Of a DNA stretch of 64,000 nucleotides, positions 7,883-16,566 are shown in pieces. The translations under genes were made by a program, and so were the position numbers. The DNA is from Caldisericales bacterium (lineage in GTDB: Bacteria; Caldisericota; Caldisericia; JAAYUI01): positions 140,576 to 204,575 of the forward strand of contig JAKIZT010000001.1 of assembly GCA_022707885.1 (NCBI GenBank). Reading direction: 5' to 3'. The stretch's first letter is position 1; each line of letters begins with the position of its first letter. The notes below the pieces were generated by a model, which saw only the letters and a program-made list of their open reading frames with translations, had not been told where the DNA came from and searched no databases.

Positions 7883-9863
7883 TCGTTATCTTTATCTGAC
7901 TGGCAGAAATCATTACCCACCTGGCATCAAATGCCTGAGCCATGAATTGTACTGGCACAAATGTTTTCCCACCAACAATAACTGGCGGGTCCTTCATCAG
8001 GATCGGGATTTTTCCACCACCACGGCGGTATTCGATAAAGGCTGTCTTGCTTCCAATGGTAACGTAAACTGTTATTCCGCGACGGTTATAAATTATGGTC
8101 ACTGTCTTTGTTGGCTGGTCCCATACGACCTGGCATTCAAAAGACTCGGCAACAAACCTTAATGGCACCATTATCGTGCCACTTCGGAGTTTGTACGGCT
8201 TGGCATCAATCTTTTTGAAAGAGCCGTTGACAAGAGCATTTGTAGAACCAACTGTCAAAACAATAATCGTGTCCTGGACTGGCACAATATTGAGGTCGAC
8301 AGTTATTGAAACCGAACCACCATTGGATATGACCTTAATGATCGCCGAGTATCTACCAGGAGAAAGACCCTGGGTATTTATCATCATCTGGATCGTGCGG
8401 GATTTTCCACTCTGGAGGGTCAATTTGTCTTGGCTTACCGTTATCCATGACCTTGATGACGATATTTCAATATTCAGTTCACCACCACCCACATTTTCAA
8501 CCCAAAGGTCGTCATTGCTGTCAATCTTTGAGTTGGGCGTTACGTTTTGGTAGGAAAAACTGGACTTTGAAACTGAAAGCGTTGGAGGGTCTTCACCATG
8601 TTCTAGCGAATAGACATTTCCGTCATCCCCACCGAAGAAAAGCTTGCCATAGGCTATTGCAGGCGATGACCTTATTGCTGTGCTGGTTCTCTTGACTGAC
8701 AGCTGGGCGCCATTTGAAAGACTGAAAACATAAACTTTGCCATCAAGGGAAGTGACATAGACATAATCCTTGCCAATAGATGGCGTTGAGATAGATTCTT
8801 TTGTTGTCAGAGTGTCCCAGACAAGTTTGCCGTTTTCATCCAGACAAATGATTTTTCTTGCCGAGGCAATTACGATCCTGTTGTTGGCAGAAATGGCTGG
8901 TGAGCCATCTATCTTGCCTCCGGCATCATAAGTCCAGATTACGGAACCCGAAGAAGCCGAGATTGCATATATTTTTCCAGTTTCTGAGCAAACAATTATT
9001 TTTGCTGTATTAACACTTGAGCCAGTTGATGCAGGTGAGCTTGAAACAGGCCCATCAAGCTTTGTCACCCATTTCAGTTCTGGAGTGTCCTGCGTTCTAA
9101 CACCTTTGTCAGAAGCAGGGATCTTCAACTCAACACAATAGAAACTCCTCGAATTTGACCCAAAATACACATTGTTTCCAAGAAGGACGGGGCTGCTTTC
9201 AATCTGGTCCCCGGTGCTTGATGGTTCAGGCATTCTCCACCTTATTTGCGGATCCCTGCCTTCAATGTCAAACCCGTAAAGCCAGCCATTGCTTGCGCCA
9301 ACAATAATGACCTTGTGAAGCTTTGACACCAAAGGAGATGTTGTAATGTTTGCCCTGTGACCTGGGCCAGAAAGATCAACTCTAAAAAGGAACTTGCCTG
9401 AATCAGCATTTAGAACAACAAGCATCTGGCCATAGGGGAGATAGACCCTGTTGTCAAAAACTGTTACTGGGGTTGTGAGCCTTGCTCTTTGAAAATCTAT
9501 TGCACCATTTGGCCATGGTCTTTTGCCATCATCATCAACATAATCTTTGACGGAATTGTTGGGGAATTCCCAATTTTTGGTGCCATCATTGGCATCGATA
9601 CAGTAGACATAGCCATTTTCAGTGCAATCATAAACCGAGTTTTTTGTTGTAACTGGCGAGCAGGATATAGAGGAACCAGAATTAAATTTCCAGCTTACCT
9701 TTTGGACTTCCGGTTCGACATAGACTTGAGTATAAGAACTTCTAAGGTAGCCACCCTTGAAAGTAAACCATTCATTGGAAGCTGCGCTGGCACTGGAGCC
9801 AGCAATTATGCAAGCAAGAACAAAAAGGAGGGATAAGAATCTAAAACGGCTGTGTCCAACCAT
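7869..9863 (-). CDS. Secreted PQQ-type beta-propeller protein with BACON-like and copper-amine-oxidase-type stalk domains
   Basis: 664 residues with a Sec signal peptide (hydrophobic 9-24, Ala-Ser-Ala cleavage region). Residues about 30-430 contain repeated blades of PQQ/quinoprotein type, with phrases such as VYCIDANDGTKNWEF, VYFGSNSRSFYCVEL and VYVTSLDGKVYVFSLSNG. A beta-sandwich resembling BACON follows (about 435-530, with SSRSWITVSQDKLTLQSGKS), then a C-terminal copper-amine-oxidase N-domain-like stalk (about 535-664, with LVNGSF, MVPLRFVAESF and FVPVQFMAQAF). No catalytic residues are evident, so a structural or binding role at the cell surface is inferred. The ATG lies inside the end of pflX; GGAGG is about 12 bases upstream. 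Confidence 0.82.
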   Translation of the reverse strand: MVGHSRFRFLSLLFVLACIIAGSSASAASNEWFTFKGGYLRSSYTQVYVEPEVQKVSWKFNSGSSISCSPVTTKNSVYDCTENGYVYCIDANDGTKNWEFPNNSVKDYVDDDGKRPWPNGAIDFQRARLTTPVTVFDNRVYLPYGQMLVVLNADSGKFLFRVDLSGPGHRANITTSPLVSKLHKVIIVGASNGWLYGFDIEGRDPQIRWRMPEPSSTGDQIESSPVLLGNNVYFGSNSRSFYCVELKIPASDKGVRTQDTPELKWVTKLDGPVSSSPASTGSSVNTAKIIVCSETGKIYAISASSGSVIWTYDAGGKIDGSPAISANNRIVIASARKIICLDENGKLVWDTLTTKESISTPSIGKDYVYVTSLDGKVYVFSLSNGAQLSVKRTSTAIRSSPAIAYGKLFFGGDDGNVYSLEHGEDPPTLSVSKSSFSYQNVTPNSKIDSNDDLWVENVGGGELNIEISSSRSWITVSQDKLTLQSGKSRTIQMMINTQGLSPGRYSAIIKVISNGGSVSITVDLNIVPVQDTIIVLTVGSTNALVNGSFKKIDAKPYKLRSGTIMVPLRFVAESFECQVVWDQPTKTVTIIYNRRGITVYVTIGSKTAFIEYRRGGGKIPILMKDPPVIVGGKTFVPVQFMAQAFDARWVMISASQIKITIKGS

Positions 9864-10764
9864 TTGTTATTCCCACCTCCTCAAGGCAATCAAGTGCCTC
9901 TTCATATTCATCTTCTGTTATGTTTCTATTCAAACCCGGCTCTGAAAGTGCTCTGTGGGCAGGAAAATATTGGCTCATCAGCGAGAGATGGACATTTGGA
10001 ATATTTTTTGCAATCCAGCCCAAAACTCCTTCTGTTCCAGCCCTTCCTTCCGGAAGAACCAGATGTCTTATTATGAGGCCCTTCTTGGCAATCCCGTTTT
10101 CATCCATTACCAGATTACCAACCTGCCTGTACATCTCAACCAAAGCTGCCCTATTATTCTCAACATATTTTACCACACCAGAATTTCTTATTGCTTCACC
10201 ATCTGAATCATATTTTGCATCTGGAAGATAAATGTCAACAAACCCTTCCAAAAATTTTAACACTTCAACTGATTCAAAACCAGAACAATTATAAACAATT
10301 GGAATAGAAAGTCCACCCGCTTTAGCAATCTCAATTGCTTCTGCAATTTGTGGAGCATAATGGGTTGGGGTCACAAGGTTCACATTATGGCAACCCCTTG
10401 CTTGCTGTTCTAGCATAATTTCGGCAAGCTTTTCAACTGTTACTTCATAACCATTGTGTAATTGAGAGATTGGATAATTCTGGCAAAACTTGCACGACAT
10501 TGTGCAATATGTAAAAAAAATTGTGCCTGAACCATTTTTTCCAGAAATTGGCGGCTCTTCTCCTGGGTGGGGACCGGTTGAGGATATTTTCACAGTCATG
10601 GGCGCACGGCAATATCCCACTTCACCTTTATCTCTCATTGCTCCACATTTTCTGGGGCAAAGGTTGCATGGTGAGGCAAGTCTGTAGAGCTTTGAAATTT
10701 TCTCGCTTCTTTGCAATGCTTGAATCATGGCCCTTCGAACGAGGGATTTTAACATCATATCCAT
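9841..10764 (-). CDS. Radical SAM protein of the PflX (COG1313) type
   Basis: 307 residues. The CxxxCxxC radical SAM cluster motif is CTMSCKFC, preceded by a second cysteine set (CNLCPRKCG and GYC) and by the GEEPPISGKNGSGTIFF segment characteristic of COG1313/PflX. The core continues with NLVTPTHY, VDIYLPDAKYD and GLIIRHLVLP. The family is annotated as pyruvate formate-lyase activating enzyme-like, but the true substrate is unknown. No glycyl radical enzyme is nearby. Several Met codons near the 5' end (10764, 10758, 10755, 10728) make the start uncertain, and none has a clear Shine-Dalgarno. The gene overlaps the downstream beta-propeller gene by 23 bases, suggesting cotranscription. Confidence 0.88.
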   Translation of the reverse strand: MDMMLKSLVRRAMIQALQRSEKISKLYRLASPCNLCPRKCGAMRDKGEVGYCRAPMTVKISSTGPHPGEEPPISGKNGSGTIFFTYCTMSCKFCQNYPISQLHNGYEVTVEKLAEIMLEQQARGCHNVNLVTPTHYAPQIAEAIEIAKAGGLSIPIVYNCSGFESVEVLKFLEGFVDIYLPDAKYDSDGEAIRNSGVVKYVENNRAALVEMYRQVGNLVMDENGIAKKGLIIRHLVLPEGRAGTEGVLGWIAKNIPNVHLSLMSQYFPAHRALSEPGLNRNITEDEYEEALDCLEEVGITNGWTQPF

Positions 10765-10849
10765 GTCAAAACAAGTCCCTTGGCAAAAGGAACTCTTTTG
10801 AACCGAAAAACATCAAAAATTGTATCTTCAAGTAAATAGAGGAGGTAAA

Positions 10850-13393
10850 ATGAAGAAAGTTTCAATAGTATTTCTTGTCTTTCTTCTTGCGATGCCGGTG
10901 ACTCTTGTACAAGCAGCCAGCAACATTGCCGACAGAACGGACAAAATATTGCAGCCAGTCTCAACGCTCATAGTATCTACCACGCCAAACATCCTTACTG
11001 CTGGTGTTGTTCCCGAGCTTGTTGACACGGCAACACCATTCACAATAAAAGTTACCGATTCGTCAGGAACACCGATTGACTTGACACAAGGTGGATCTAT
11101 TGAAAATAAAAATGTATGGAACAATCTTTTCAAAGATCCGCACCCCGAGACGCTGGACCAGTACTATTGGGTAAGGCTTGATCTCCACAATGATGATGGC
11201 ACAGATATAAACAACAGGGCACTCTTTGGCATTCAACCAATCGAGATTGACTTCTCAATGGCAAGGGATGGAATCTACGTCTTCAAAGGTTTCTGCGCAA
11301 ATGATGTCGGAGAATTCAAAATCCAGGTATTTACACCCGACAGGAAATTCACCGGCATCACAACCGTCAAAGTCCGAGCTCCACTCATTGATTATGCCAT
11401 ATTCAACATTGAAGATCCCGAAAAAAGGGTCTTTCACACACCAGGCGATCCTGATTTTGTAATGACAGCCGCAGACAACAGGATTTATGGCGTCACAGCC
11501 ACAGTCCAGACTTCAGACGGCAAACTGATCAGGGGTAACTCAAAGGGTGTCCAGACATGCAGCAGCTATACTGCCTCAAGGCTGACTGTTGGCACAACAA
11601 TGCTTGCAAATTTCTATTACAGCAAGCCACATATCGTGCTTGAGAGAGATCCACTCACCGGCAAAAACCTTGAATACATCGTTGATATGGGTGACAGATA
11701 TTACATAAATCTTGGCATTGACTACAACAATAGCGGCTCTCTGGAAGAAACCAACAGGGAGATTTACGATATAGCAGGATTTAGAGTAAGAAACTGGAAC
11801 ACATCCACTAGAAGGTTTGAAGAAACAACGTACAAAACCTTCTACAACACAACGTGTACAAAATGGGACGACGGCACTTATGCAACCGGCTATCTCTTTG
11901 ACTACACCGACCAGACAACCGGATGGGGAATGGGGTGTATCTATAATTCTCCATACGCCGGCTGCTATCTGTTCGCTGACATAAATGAGGATGGAAAGCT
12001 GGATTACAGGGACTCCCTGGAGCTCGATTTTGGCGGAAAAACAATGTTCTACATCTTTGCCAATGATGTCTGCGGGATAACCTGCCTCGTTGGAGCAAAC
12101 CACTATGGACAATCCGATTTTGCTGGCAGGGGACCGGTAAATGAAACAGATCCACAGGATGTCAGAAAAAGATACAGACCAGATGGTACTTTCATGCTCG
12201 ACATGGATGGGTGGGTGGCATTCAACCTGGCATCCGGCAGACAATCGACCTCTCAGATCAATGCAACTGTTTCAGTTTCTCCGGAAAAACTCGAAGTTGG
12301 CAAACCAGCCCACATCGAAGTCACTGTCACGACAAAAAATGACAGTAAACCAATCGACAGGGCAAGGGTCCAGGTCATGGGCGGAGGCATCCTTGAGACT
12401 CAATATACAAACGAACTTGGAAAAGCAAATTTTGATATTACACCAGACAAACCCGGCAAATTGACAATCAATATCGCAGCAGGAAACTTCGGTTCCTTCT
12501 CGCAAGACATACAGGTAAAAAGGGACGAAACTCCACCAGAACTCAAAATTGACGAGATACCTCTGCTTGTTAAAGATCCAAATGTCAAAATCACAGGGCA
12601 AACTGAACCAGGCGCAAAAGTGAAGGTTGCAGGAACAGATGCAACGGTAAGTCAAGATGGCAAATTTGTTGCCGAAATACTGCTTGGGGAAGGCGATAAC
12701 GCCATAACAATAGTGGCAACCGACCTAAATGACAATTCGACACGCAAAACAATAACCGTTACGCTGGACACAGTCCCACCTGAAATGCAGATTGAGGCTC
12801 TAGACCCAAAAATAATTGAAGCCAAAACGATAAAAATAAAAGGAAAAGTTAACGAGCCGTCCATCATCTTGATTGGTGATAAAAACCAGAATACCTCTGC
12901 AGGATTTGAATTCGAGCTTGAGTGCACATACGGCAAAAACACTGTCACAATTGAAGCGGTGGACAAAGCCGGCAACAAGGTTTCACAGACATTCGAATTT
13001 GAAAACTTCAGAAGAACAACTGTTGTGCTTCAAGTTGGTTCAAATTCAATGCTTGTCAATGGATCAACAAAACCAATCCCTGTGCCCCCCTTCATTGAGC
13101 GAGGAACAACAATGGTACCCATCAGGGTCATCTCAGAAGCTCTAGGGGCTACAGTCCAGTACGATCAGGCATCAAAAAGCATAGAGATTGTTCTTGGCGA
13201 AAAACAGATAATTATGCAAATTGGCACGAGGGTGATGGTTGTCAATGGCGTAAAGAAATCACTTACTGTCGCTCCGCTTATAAAGAACAACTCTACATTC
13301 GTACCTTTCAGGGCAATCGCCGAAGCCTTTGAGTGTGACGTAAAATGGGCCTCCGAGACAAAAGAAATAACGATAGTGAGGCTCTGGTACTAA
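10850..13393 (+). CDS. Large secreted multidomain protein with Ig-like repeats and C-terminal stalk domain
   Basis: 847 residues with a clean signal peptide (KKVSIVFLVFLLAMPVTLVQA). The middle (about 380-400) has a calcium-loop-like DINEDGKLDYRD. Two Ig-like beta-sandwich repeats lie around 560-730, each opened by a Pro-Pro motif (TPPELKI, VPPEMQI) and ending with a GDNAITIVATD or KNTVTIEAVDKAG motif. The C-terminus (about 735-847) is a copper-amine-oxidase-type stalk with two repeats (MLVNGSTKPI with TMVPIRVISEALGA; MVVNGVKKSL with TFVPFRAIAEAF). An extracellular structural or binding protein is inferred; I recognise no enzyme. Start chosen at 10850 because GAGGAGGT lies just upstream. It ends in a strong terminator, so it is likely monocistronic. 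Confidence 0.82.
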   Translation: MKKVSIVFLVFLLAMPVTLVQAASNIADRTDKILQPVSTLIVSTTPNILTAGVVPELVDTATPFTIKVTDSSGTPIDLTQGGSIENKNVWNNLFKDPHPETLDQYYWVRLDLHNDDGTDINNRALFGIQPIEIDFSMARDGIYVFKGFCANDVGEFKIQVFTPDRKFTGITTVKVRAPLIDYAIFNIEDPEKRVFHTPGDPDFVMTAADNRIYGVTATVQTSDGKLIRGNSKGVQTCSSYTASRLTVGTTMLANFYYSKPHIVLERDPLTGKNLEYIVDMGDRYYINLGIDYNNSGSLEETNREIYDIAGFRVRNWNTSTRRFEETTYKTFYNTTCTKWDDGTYATGYLFDYTDQTTGWGMGCIYNSPYAGCYLFADINEDGKLDYRDSLELDFGGKTMFYIFANDVCGITCLVGANHYGQSDFAGRGPVNETDPQDVRKRYRPDGTFMLDMDGWVAFNLASGRQSTSQINATVSVSPEKLEVGKPAHIEVTVTTKNDSKPIDRARVQVMGGGILETQYTNELGKANFDITPDKPGKLTINIAAGNFGSFSQDIQVKRDETPPELKIDEIPLLVKDPNVKITGQTEPGAKVKVAGTDATVSQDGKFVAEILLGEGDNAITIVATDLNDNSTRKTITVTLDTVPPEMQIEALDPKIIEAKTIKIKGKVNEPSIILIGDKNQNTSAGFEFELECTYGKNTVTIEAVDKAGNKVSQTFEFENFRRTTVVLQVGSNSMLVNGSTKPIPVPPFIERGTTMVPIRVISEALGATVQYDQASKSIEIVLGEKQIIMQIGTRVMVVNGVKKSLTVAPLIKNNSTFVPFRAIAEAFECDVKWASETKEITIVRLWY

Positions 13394-13416
13394 AAACCAG
13401 TTCAAACCAATTAAAA

Positions 13417-13447
13417 GGCCCCAGGGGAAATCCCTGGGGCCTTTTTT
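13417..13447 (+). terminator. Rho-independent terminator
   Basis: A 10-bp GC-rich stem (GGCCCCAGGG with CCCTGGGGCC), a 5-base loop and a run of six T, 24 bases after the stop of the secreted-protein gene. Confidence 0.95.
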
Positions 13448-13459
13448 GTTTGGGTGTGA

Positions 13460-13487
13460 TTGACTAATAAAGCATAACCGCTATTAT
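13460..13487 (+). promoter_or_regulatory. Promoter of the Roadblock/LC7 gene (leaderless type)
   Basis: TTGACT (13460-13465), a 16-base spacer and TATTAT (13482-13487). The ATG of the next gene starts 9 bases after the -10 box and has no Shine-Dalgarno, so transcription should begin within a few bases of the start codon. Confidence 0.7.
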
Positions 13488-13496
13488 TTTGTTGAA

Positions 13497-13868
13497 ATGC
13501 CCCAACCAAATATTGGCTATATTAGAAACATTCTGAACCAGATGGCCGCAAGCAACCCTGATATTTTGGGGTGCGCACTGGTTTCTGAAGATGGTCTTCC
13601 GATATTCTCCGTAATACCTGGCGAGATCGAAGAGGATTCGATGTCGGCCATGTCTGCCACTCTTTATGCACTTGGCGAAAGGGTCATCAGCGATCTTACA
13701 AGCGGAAACCTCGAACAGGTCTATGTAAAAGGCGACCAGGGTTATGTCGTAATTTCATCAGTTGGGCAAATCGGCACATTGGCTGTTATCGCAAAACCAA
13801 CAGCAAAACTGGGTTACGTATTGATGGTACTCAGACAGGTTATCTCCGACCTGACATCATCCCACTGA
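13497..13868 (+). CDS. Roadblock/LC7-domain protein
   Basis: A 123-residue single-domain protein with the Roadblock/LC7 fold pattern: an N-terminal helix, the strand pair LGCALVSEDGLPIFSVIPG, a helix with MSAMSATLYALGERVISDL, then EQVYVKGDQGYVVISSVG and LAVIAKPTAKLGYVLMVLRQV. Bacterial members are dimeric regulators that partner small Ras-like GTPases (MglB-MglA) or other signalling proteins. No MglA-like GTPase lies next to it, so the partner is unknown. The gene stands alone with its own promoter and overlaps the convergent nadE by 12 bases. Confidence 0.88.
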   Translation: MPQPNIGYIRNILNQMAASNPDILGCALVSEDGLPIFSVIPGEIEEDSMSAMSATLYALGERVISDLTSGNLEQVYVKGDQGYVVISSVGQIGTLAVIAKPTAKLGYVLMVLRQVISDLTSSH

Positions 13869-14666
13869 CCAGTCTCTGATATATCTAAAATCCTGATCTA
13901 TGGTTCTTCCAGTTACTTTGCATACAGGCGGCAAAACTCTCTTAAATTGAGACTTGCGCATTTTCAATTCGATTGCTTCAACCTCTGACAAACTAAAACC
14001 ACGCTGTGCAATTTTTTCCTTTGGGAGTCTCTGGTCAACCAGCATGTCAAGTATCTGGTCAAGCCTCTCGTATGTATTGCCTATTTCGCCCTCATCGGTC
14101 TGTCCTGGCCACAAATCTGCAGAAGGGGCCTTTTCTATTATCACATCAGGCACACCAATGTACTTTGCCAGTGCTCTCACCTGGGTCTTGTAGATGTCGC
14201 CTATGGGGTAGCAACCTGCGGCCATGTCGCCATACCATGTTGAATAGCCCAGGAGCATTTCTGTCTTGTTGGAAGTCCCTAAAACAATACTCTTGCTGGC
14301 CATTGACTGGTCAAATATCACACACATCCTCAGCCTTGCCAGAAGATTGCCAAGCCTGAACCTGTCAATTTCTTCATGATAGCCATCAACCATATTGGAA
14401 ATATCAATGATTTTGGTTTTTACACCAAATTTCTCCGCAACCAGTTTGGCATGCTCTATCGAATCCTTGCTTGACTGCCTGAACGGGAGGAGAAGCCCCA
14501 GAACATTATCTGGTCCAAGGGCTTTAGAGACAATTCCAGCCACAAGGGCCGAGTCAAGACCACCGGAGAGCCCCAGAACAGCACCCTTCATTGAAGCACC
14601 GCTTACACAGGAGCAAATGAATCCCTCGATTAGTTTTTGCGCCCTCTCAAGATCGATTTCAAGCAT
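13857..14666 (-). CDS. nadE: NAD+ synthetase, synthetase subunit
   Basis: 269 residues from the ATG at 14666. The P-loop of ATP pyrophosphatases is SGGLDS (34-39), followed by typical NadE segments LGTSNKTEMLLGYSTWYGD, PIGDIYKTQVRALAKYIGVP and KAPSADLWPGQTDEGEIG. The enzyme adenylates nicotinate adenine dinucleotide and amidates it to NAD+. The ATG overlaps the stop of the upstream amidohydrolase gene by 8 bases (ATGnnTGA geometry). In fused glutamine-dependent NAD synthetases the glutaminase domain precedes the synthetase domain; here the same order is kept in two coupled genes. It is the last gene of the rpsO operon. Confidence 0.94.
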   Translation of the reverse strand: MLEIDLERAQKLIEGFICSCVSGASMKGAVLGLSGGLDSALVAGIVSKALGPDNVLGLLLPFRQSSKDSIEHAKLVAEKFGVKTKIIDISNMVDGYHEEIDRFRLGNLLARLRMCVIFDQSMASKSIVLGTSNKTEMLLGYSTWYGDMAAGCYPIGDIYKTQVRALAKYIGVPDVIIEKAPSADLWPGQTDEGEIGNTYERLDQILDMLVDQRLPKEKIAQRGFSLSEVEAIELKMRKSQFKRVLPPVCKVTGRTIDQDFRYIRDWSVG

Positions 14667-15504
14667 TTTTCTCAATCCTTTCCATTTCATCAAGGACTGT
14701 TCCAAAATCGCTTTCCCTGTAAAGGCTCATGTTGTATCTTGCCTTCGCAAGAACCGATGAGTCAATGTCAACAATCTGGACATGCTCTACAAGTTCTGGC
14801 AAAATCGCCAGTTCATGGCCATCTGGGCCAAAAACAACGGAGTTGCCAAAAAATGCCACGCCATCTTCGTATCCAACTTTGTTTGTGCTCGCCAGAAAAA
14901 CCTGGTTAGTAAAAGCAATGTTGCCTGTTGTTCTTTCAAAAAACTTCTTTACCGAGAAACCATTTTTCCCAAGGACCCTCGCTGGTATCGCCGAACATGC
15001 AATTATCATCTCGGCACCATCCCTGGAGAGCACATAGGCTTCCTCCGGGTGCCAGAGGTCACGGCAAATCATTATTCCCAGTCTGCCAAATGGCGTGTCA
15101 AAAGCCCTTATAGTGTTACCTTTCCCAAAATACCTTGCCTCTTCAAACAGGCCATGTGTTGGCAAGTGGATTTTTCTGTATATCTGGGCAATTTCACCCC
15201 CGATATAGAGGCAACCGCTAATTCTTACCACATGGTCCGGACACATCTCCGGGAAACTGCAGAAAATGGCAATCTCTTTTGAAGCCTCAATGATCGGGCG
15301 CATTTCATTACCATCGGGTCTAACAGCAAGATTATATGAAAGATCCCTTAAACTGTAGCCTGAAAGCCCCAGCTCGGGAAAAAGTACCATATTGGCGCCA
15401 CTATTACATGATTCTTTTGCAACTCTGGCATGCTTTCCTATGTTGTATGCAAGATCGCCAAATTTTGATTCGATTTGGGCTATTGCCAGTCTAAAGTCCT
15501 TCAT
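14659..15504 (-). CDS. Nitrilase-superfamily amidohydrolase, probable glutaminase subunit of NAD+ synthetase
   Basis: 281 residues, a complete carbon-nitrogen hydrolase domain. The catalytic triad is visible as Glu44 (FPELGLSGY), Lys111 (YRKIHLPT) and Cys147 (MICRDLWHPE). In glutamine-dependent NAD synthetases this kind of domain hydrolyses glutamine and channels ammonia to NadE. The gene directly precedes and overlaps nadE by 8 bases, so a two-subunit enzyme is inferred. It could instead be an independent amidase such as omega-amidase. The start ATG lies inside the 3' end of queT (14-base overlap). Confidence 0.88.
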   Translation of the reverse strand: MKDFRLAIAQIESKFGDLAYNIGKHARVAKESCNSGANMVLFPELGLSGYSLRDLSYNLAVRPDGNEMRPIIEASKEIAIFCSFPEMCPDHVVRISGCLYIGGEIAQIYRKIHLPTHGLFEEARYFGKGNTIRAFDTPFGRLGIMICRDLWHPEEAYVLSRDGAEMIIACSAIPARVLGKNGFSVKKFFERTTGNIAFTNQVFLASTNKVGYEDGVAFFGNSVVFGPDGHELAILPELVEHVQIVDIDSSVLAKARYNMSLYRESDFGTVLDEMERIEKNA

Positions 15505-16042
15505 TCAAAAAACCCGTCCTTTTTAGTACGTATGCGAGTGGAACACCAAGAACACCAAGAGCTACCGCCTCGCCAAGCATTATCTGCCCTGCAACAACCA
15601 TATACGCCCCGATTTTAAAATTGGTGAACGTGGCTGTAAACCCCTGCAACCCCTGCGGGATTCCAATATCAAAAAATCCTTGCAAAACAGACACATAGAG
15701 TCCAACCACAAGCCCATTGATGACAATCGGAGGGATGGCACCCAGCCATATTTTTTTTGTTCTGGACAGCAAGAACGTGAGTGTTGCTGCCAGAAGCGTG
15801 GCAAAGGTACCGAGTGTCCAGTCTATGACACCAAATGGAGACCAGAGCAGGTTGGAGATAAAACACCCGACCGCAAGCCCGGCAATGGCCTCTGGCCAGA
15901 AAAATGGCAGTATAGTGAGTGCTTCGGCAAGTCTTACCTGTATGGCGCCAAAAGAAAACACGGCAAAGGGGCCGGTCAAAACAACGTATGCGGCGGCAAT
16001 GGCCGATCCTCTGACGATCTTTTTAAGTGCATTGTTTTTCAT
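15491..16042 (-). CDS. queT: QueT-family membrane transporter subunit
   Basis: 183 residues, mostly hydrophobic, with about five or six membrane segments. The FGAIQVRLAEALTILPFFWPEAIAGLAVGCFISNL block matches the QueT family, thought to be the substrate-binding S component of ECF-type importers for a queuosine precursor. The energising ECF ATPases and T component are not in the window. tgt, which inserts the precursor into tRNA, is at 42285-43403. The ATG overlaps the stop of the Nudix gene by 4 bases. Confidence 0.85.
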   Translation of the reverse strand: MKNNALKKIVRGSAIAAAYVVLTGPFAVFSFGAIQVRLAEALTILPFFWPEAIAGLAVGCFISNLLWSPFGVIDWTLGTFATLLAATLTFLLSRTKKIWLGAIPPIVINGLVVGLYVSVLQGFFDIGIPQGLQGFTATFTNFKIGAYMVVAGQIMLGEAVALGVLGVPLAYVLKRTGFLNEGL

Positions 16043-16566
16043 TGCTCACCCTTCCAGAGTTTGTATAGTCCATAAATAACAAGCGACTTTGCATCCTCAA
16101 TCTGCCCTTCAGCAAGCATCCTCTCGAATTCTGGCATCGACACTTCTATTGGGTGCACATCTTCATCCTCATCAGGATTGGGTGTCCCTTTTCTGAGGTC
16201 TCTGGCCAAAAAATAATGTGATCTTTCGGTGCTTATGCCAGGTGTGACAAAAGCCTTGCCAAGACTGATCATGTTGCCAGCCTCATAGCCAGTTTCTTCT
16301 TCAAGTTCGCGAAAAGCTGCCTCGACAGGGATTTCGCCTTCCTCGATCTTCCCGGCGACAACTTCAATCAAATTGCTCCGGACAGGGGCCCTGAATTGCT
16401 CAACCAGAATGACCTTCCCATCATGGGTTATTGGAAGAACAACGACAACCTCAAATTTTGTCCTGATAAATTCCCTTATGTACTCTTTCTCATCCTGGTA
16501 TTTTTCTCTTTGGACAGAAAACAGAATGCCATCAAACAGGTTTTCTTCCGAGATTTTTTTTGGCAT
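16039..16566 (-). CDS. Nudix hydrolase, probable ADP-ribose pyrophosphatase
   Basis: 175 residues with a complete Nudix box at about 72-94 (G..E..EG......RELEEETG), which binds Mg2+ and cleaves nucleoside diphosphates linked to another moiety. The upstream VVLPITHDGKVILVEQFRAPV stretch and the overall length fit the ADP-ribose pyrophosphatase (NudF-like) branch, but substrate cannot be settled from sequence. The ATG shares one base with the stop of RNase J (TAATG), and its stop overlaps queT. Neighbouring nadE makes a role in NAD-related metabolite recycling plausible. Confidence 0.9.
   Translation of the reverse strand: MPKKISEENLFDGILFSVQREKYQDEKEYIREFIRTKFEVVVVLPITHDGKVILVEQFRAPVRSNLIEVVAGKIEEGEIPVEAAFRELEEETGYEAGNMISLGKAFVTPGISTERSHYFLARDLRKGTPNPDEDEDVHPIEVSMPEFERMLAEGQIEDAKSLVIYGLYKLWKGEQ

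Noticed and set aside
16039..16080. preQ1 riboswitch upstream of queT
   Set aside because: queT overlaps the Nudix gene; no room for an aptamer.
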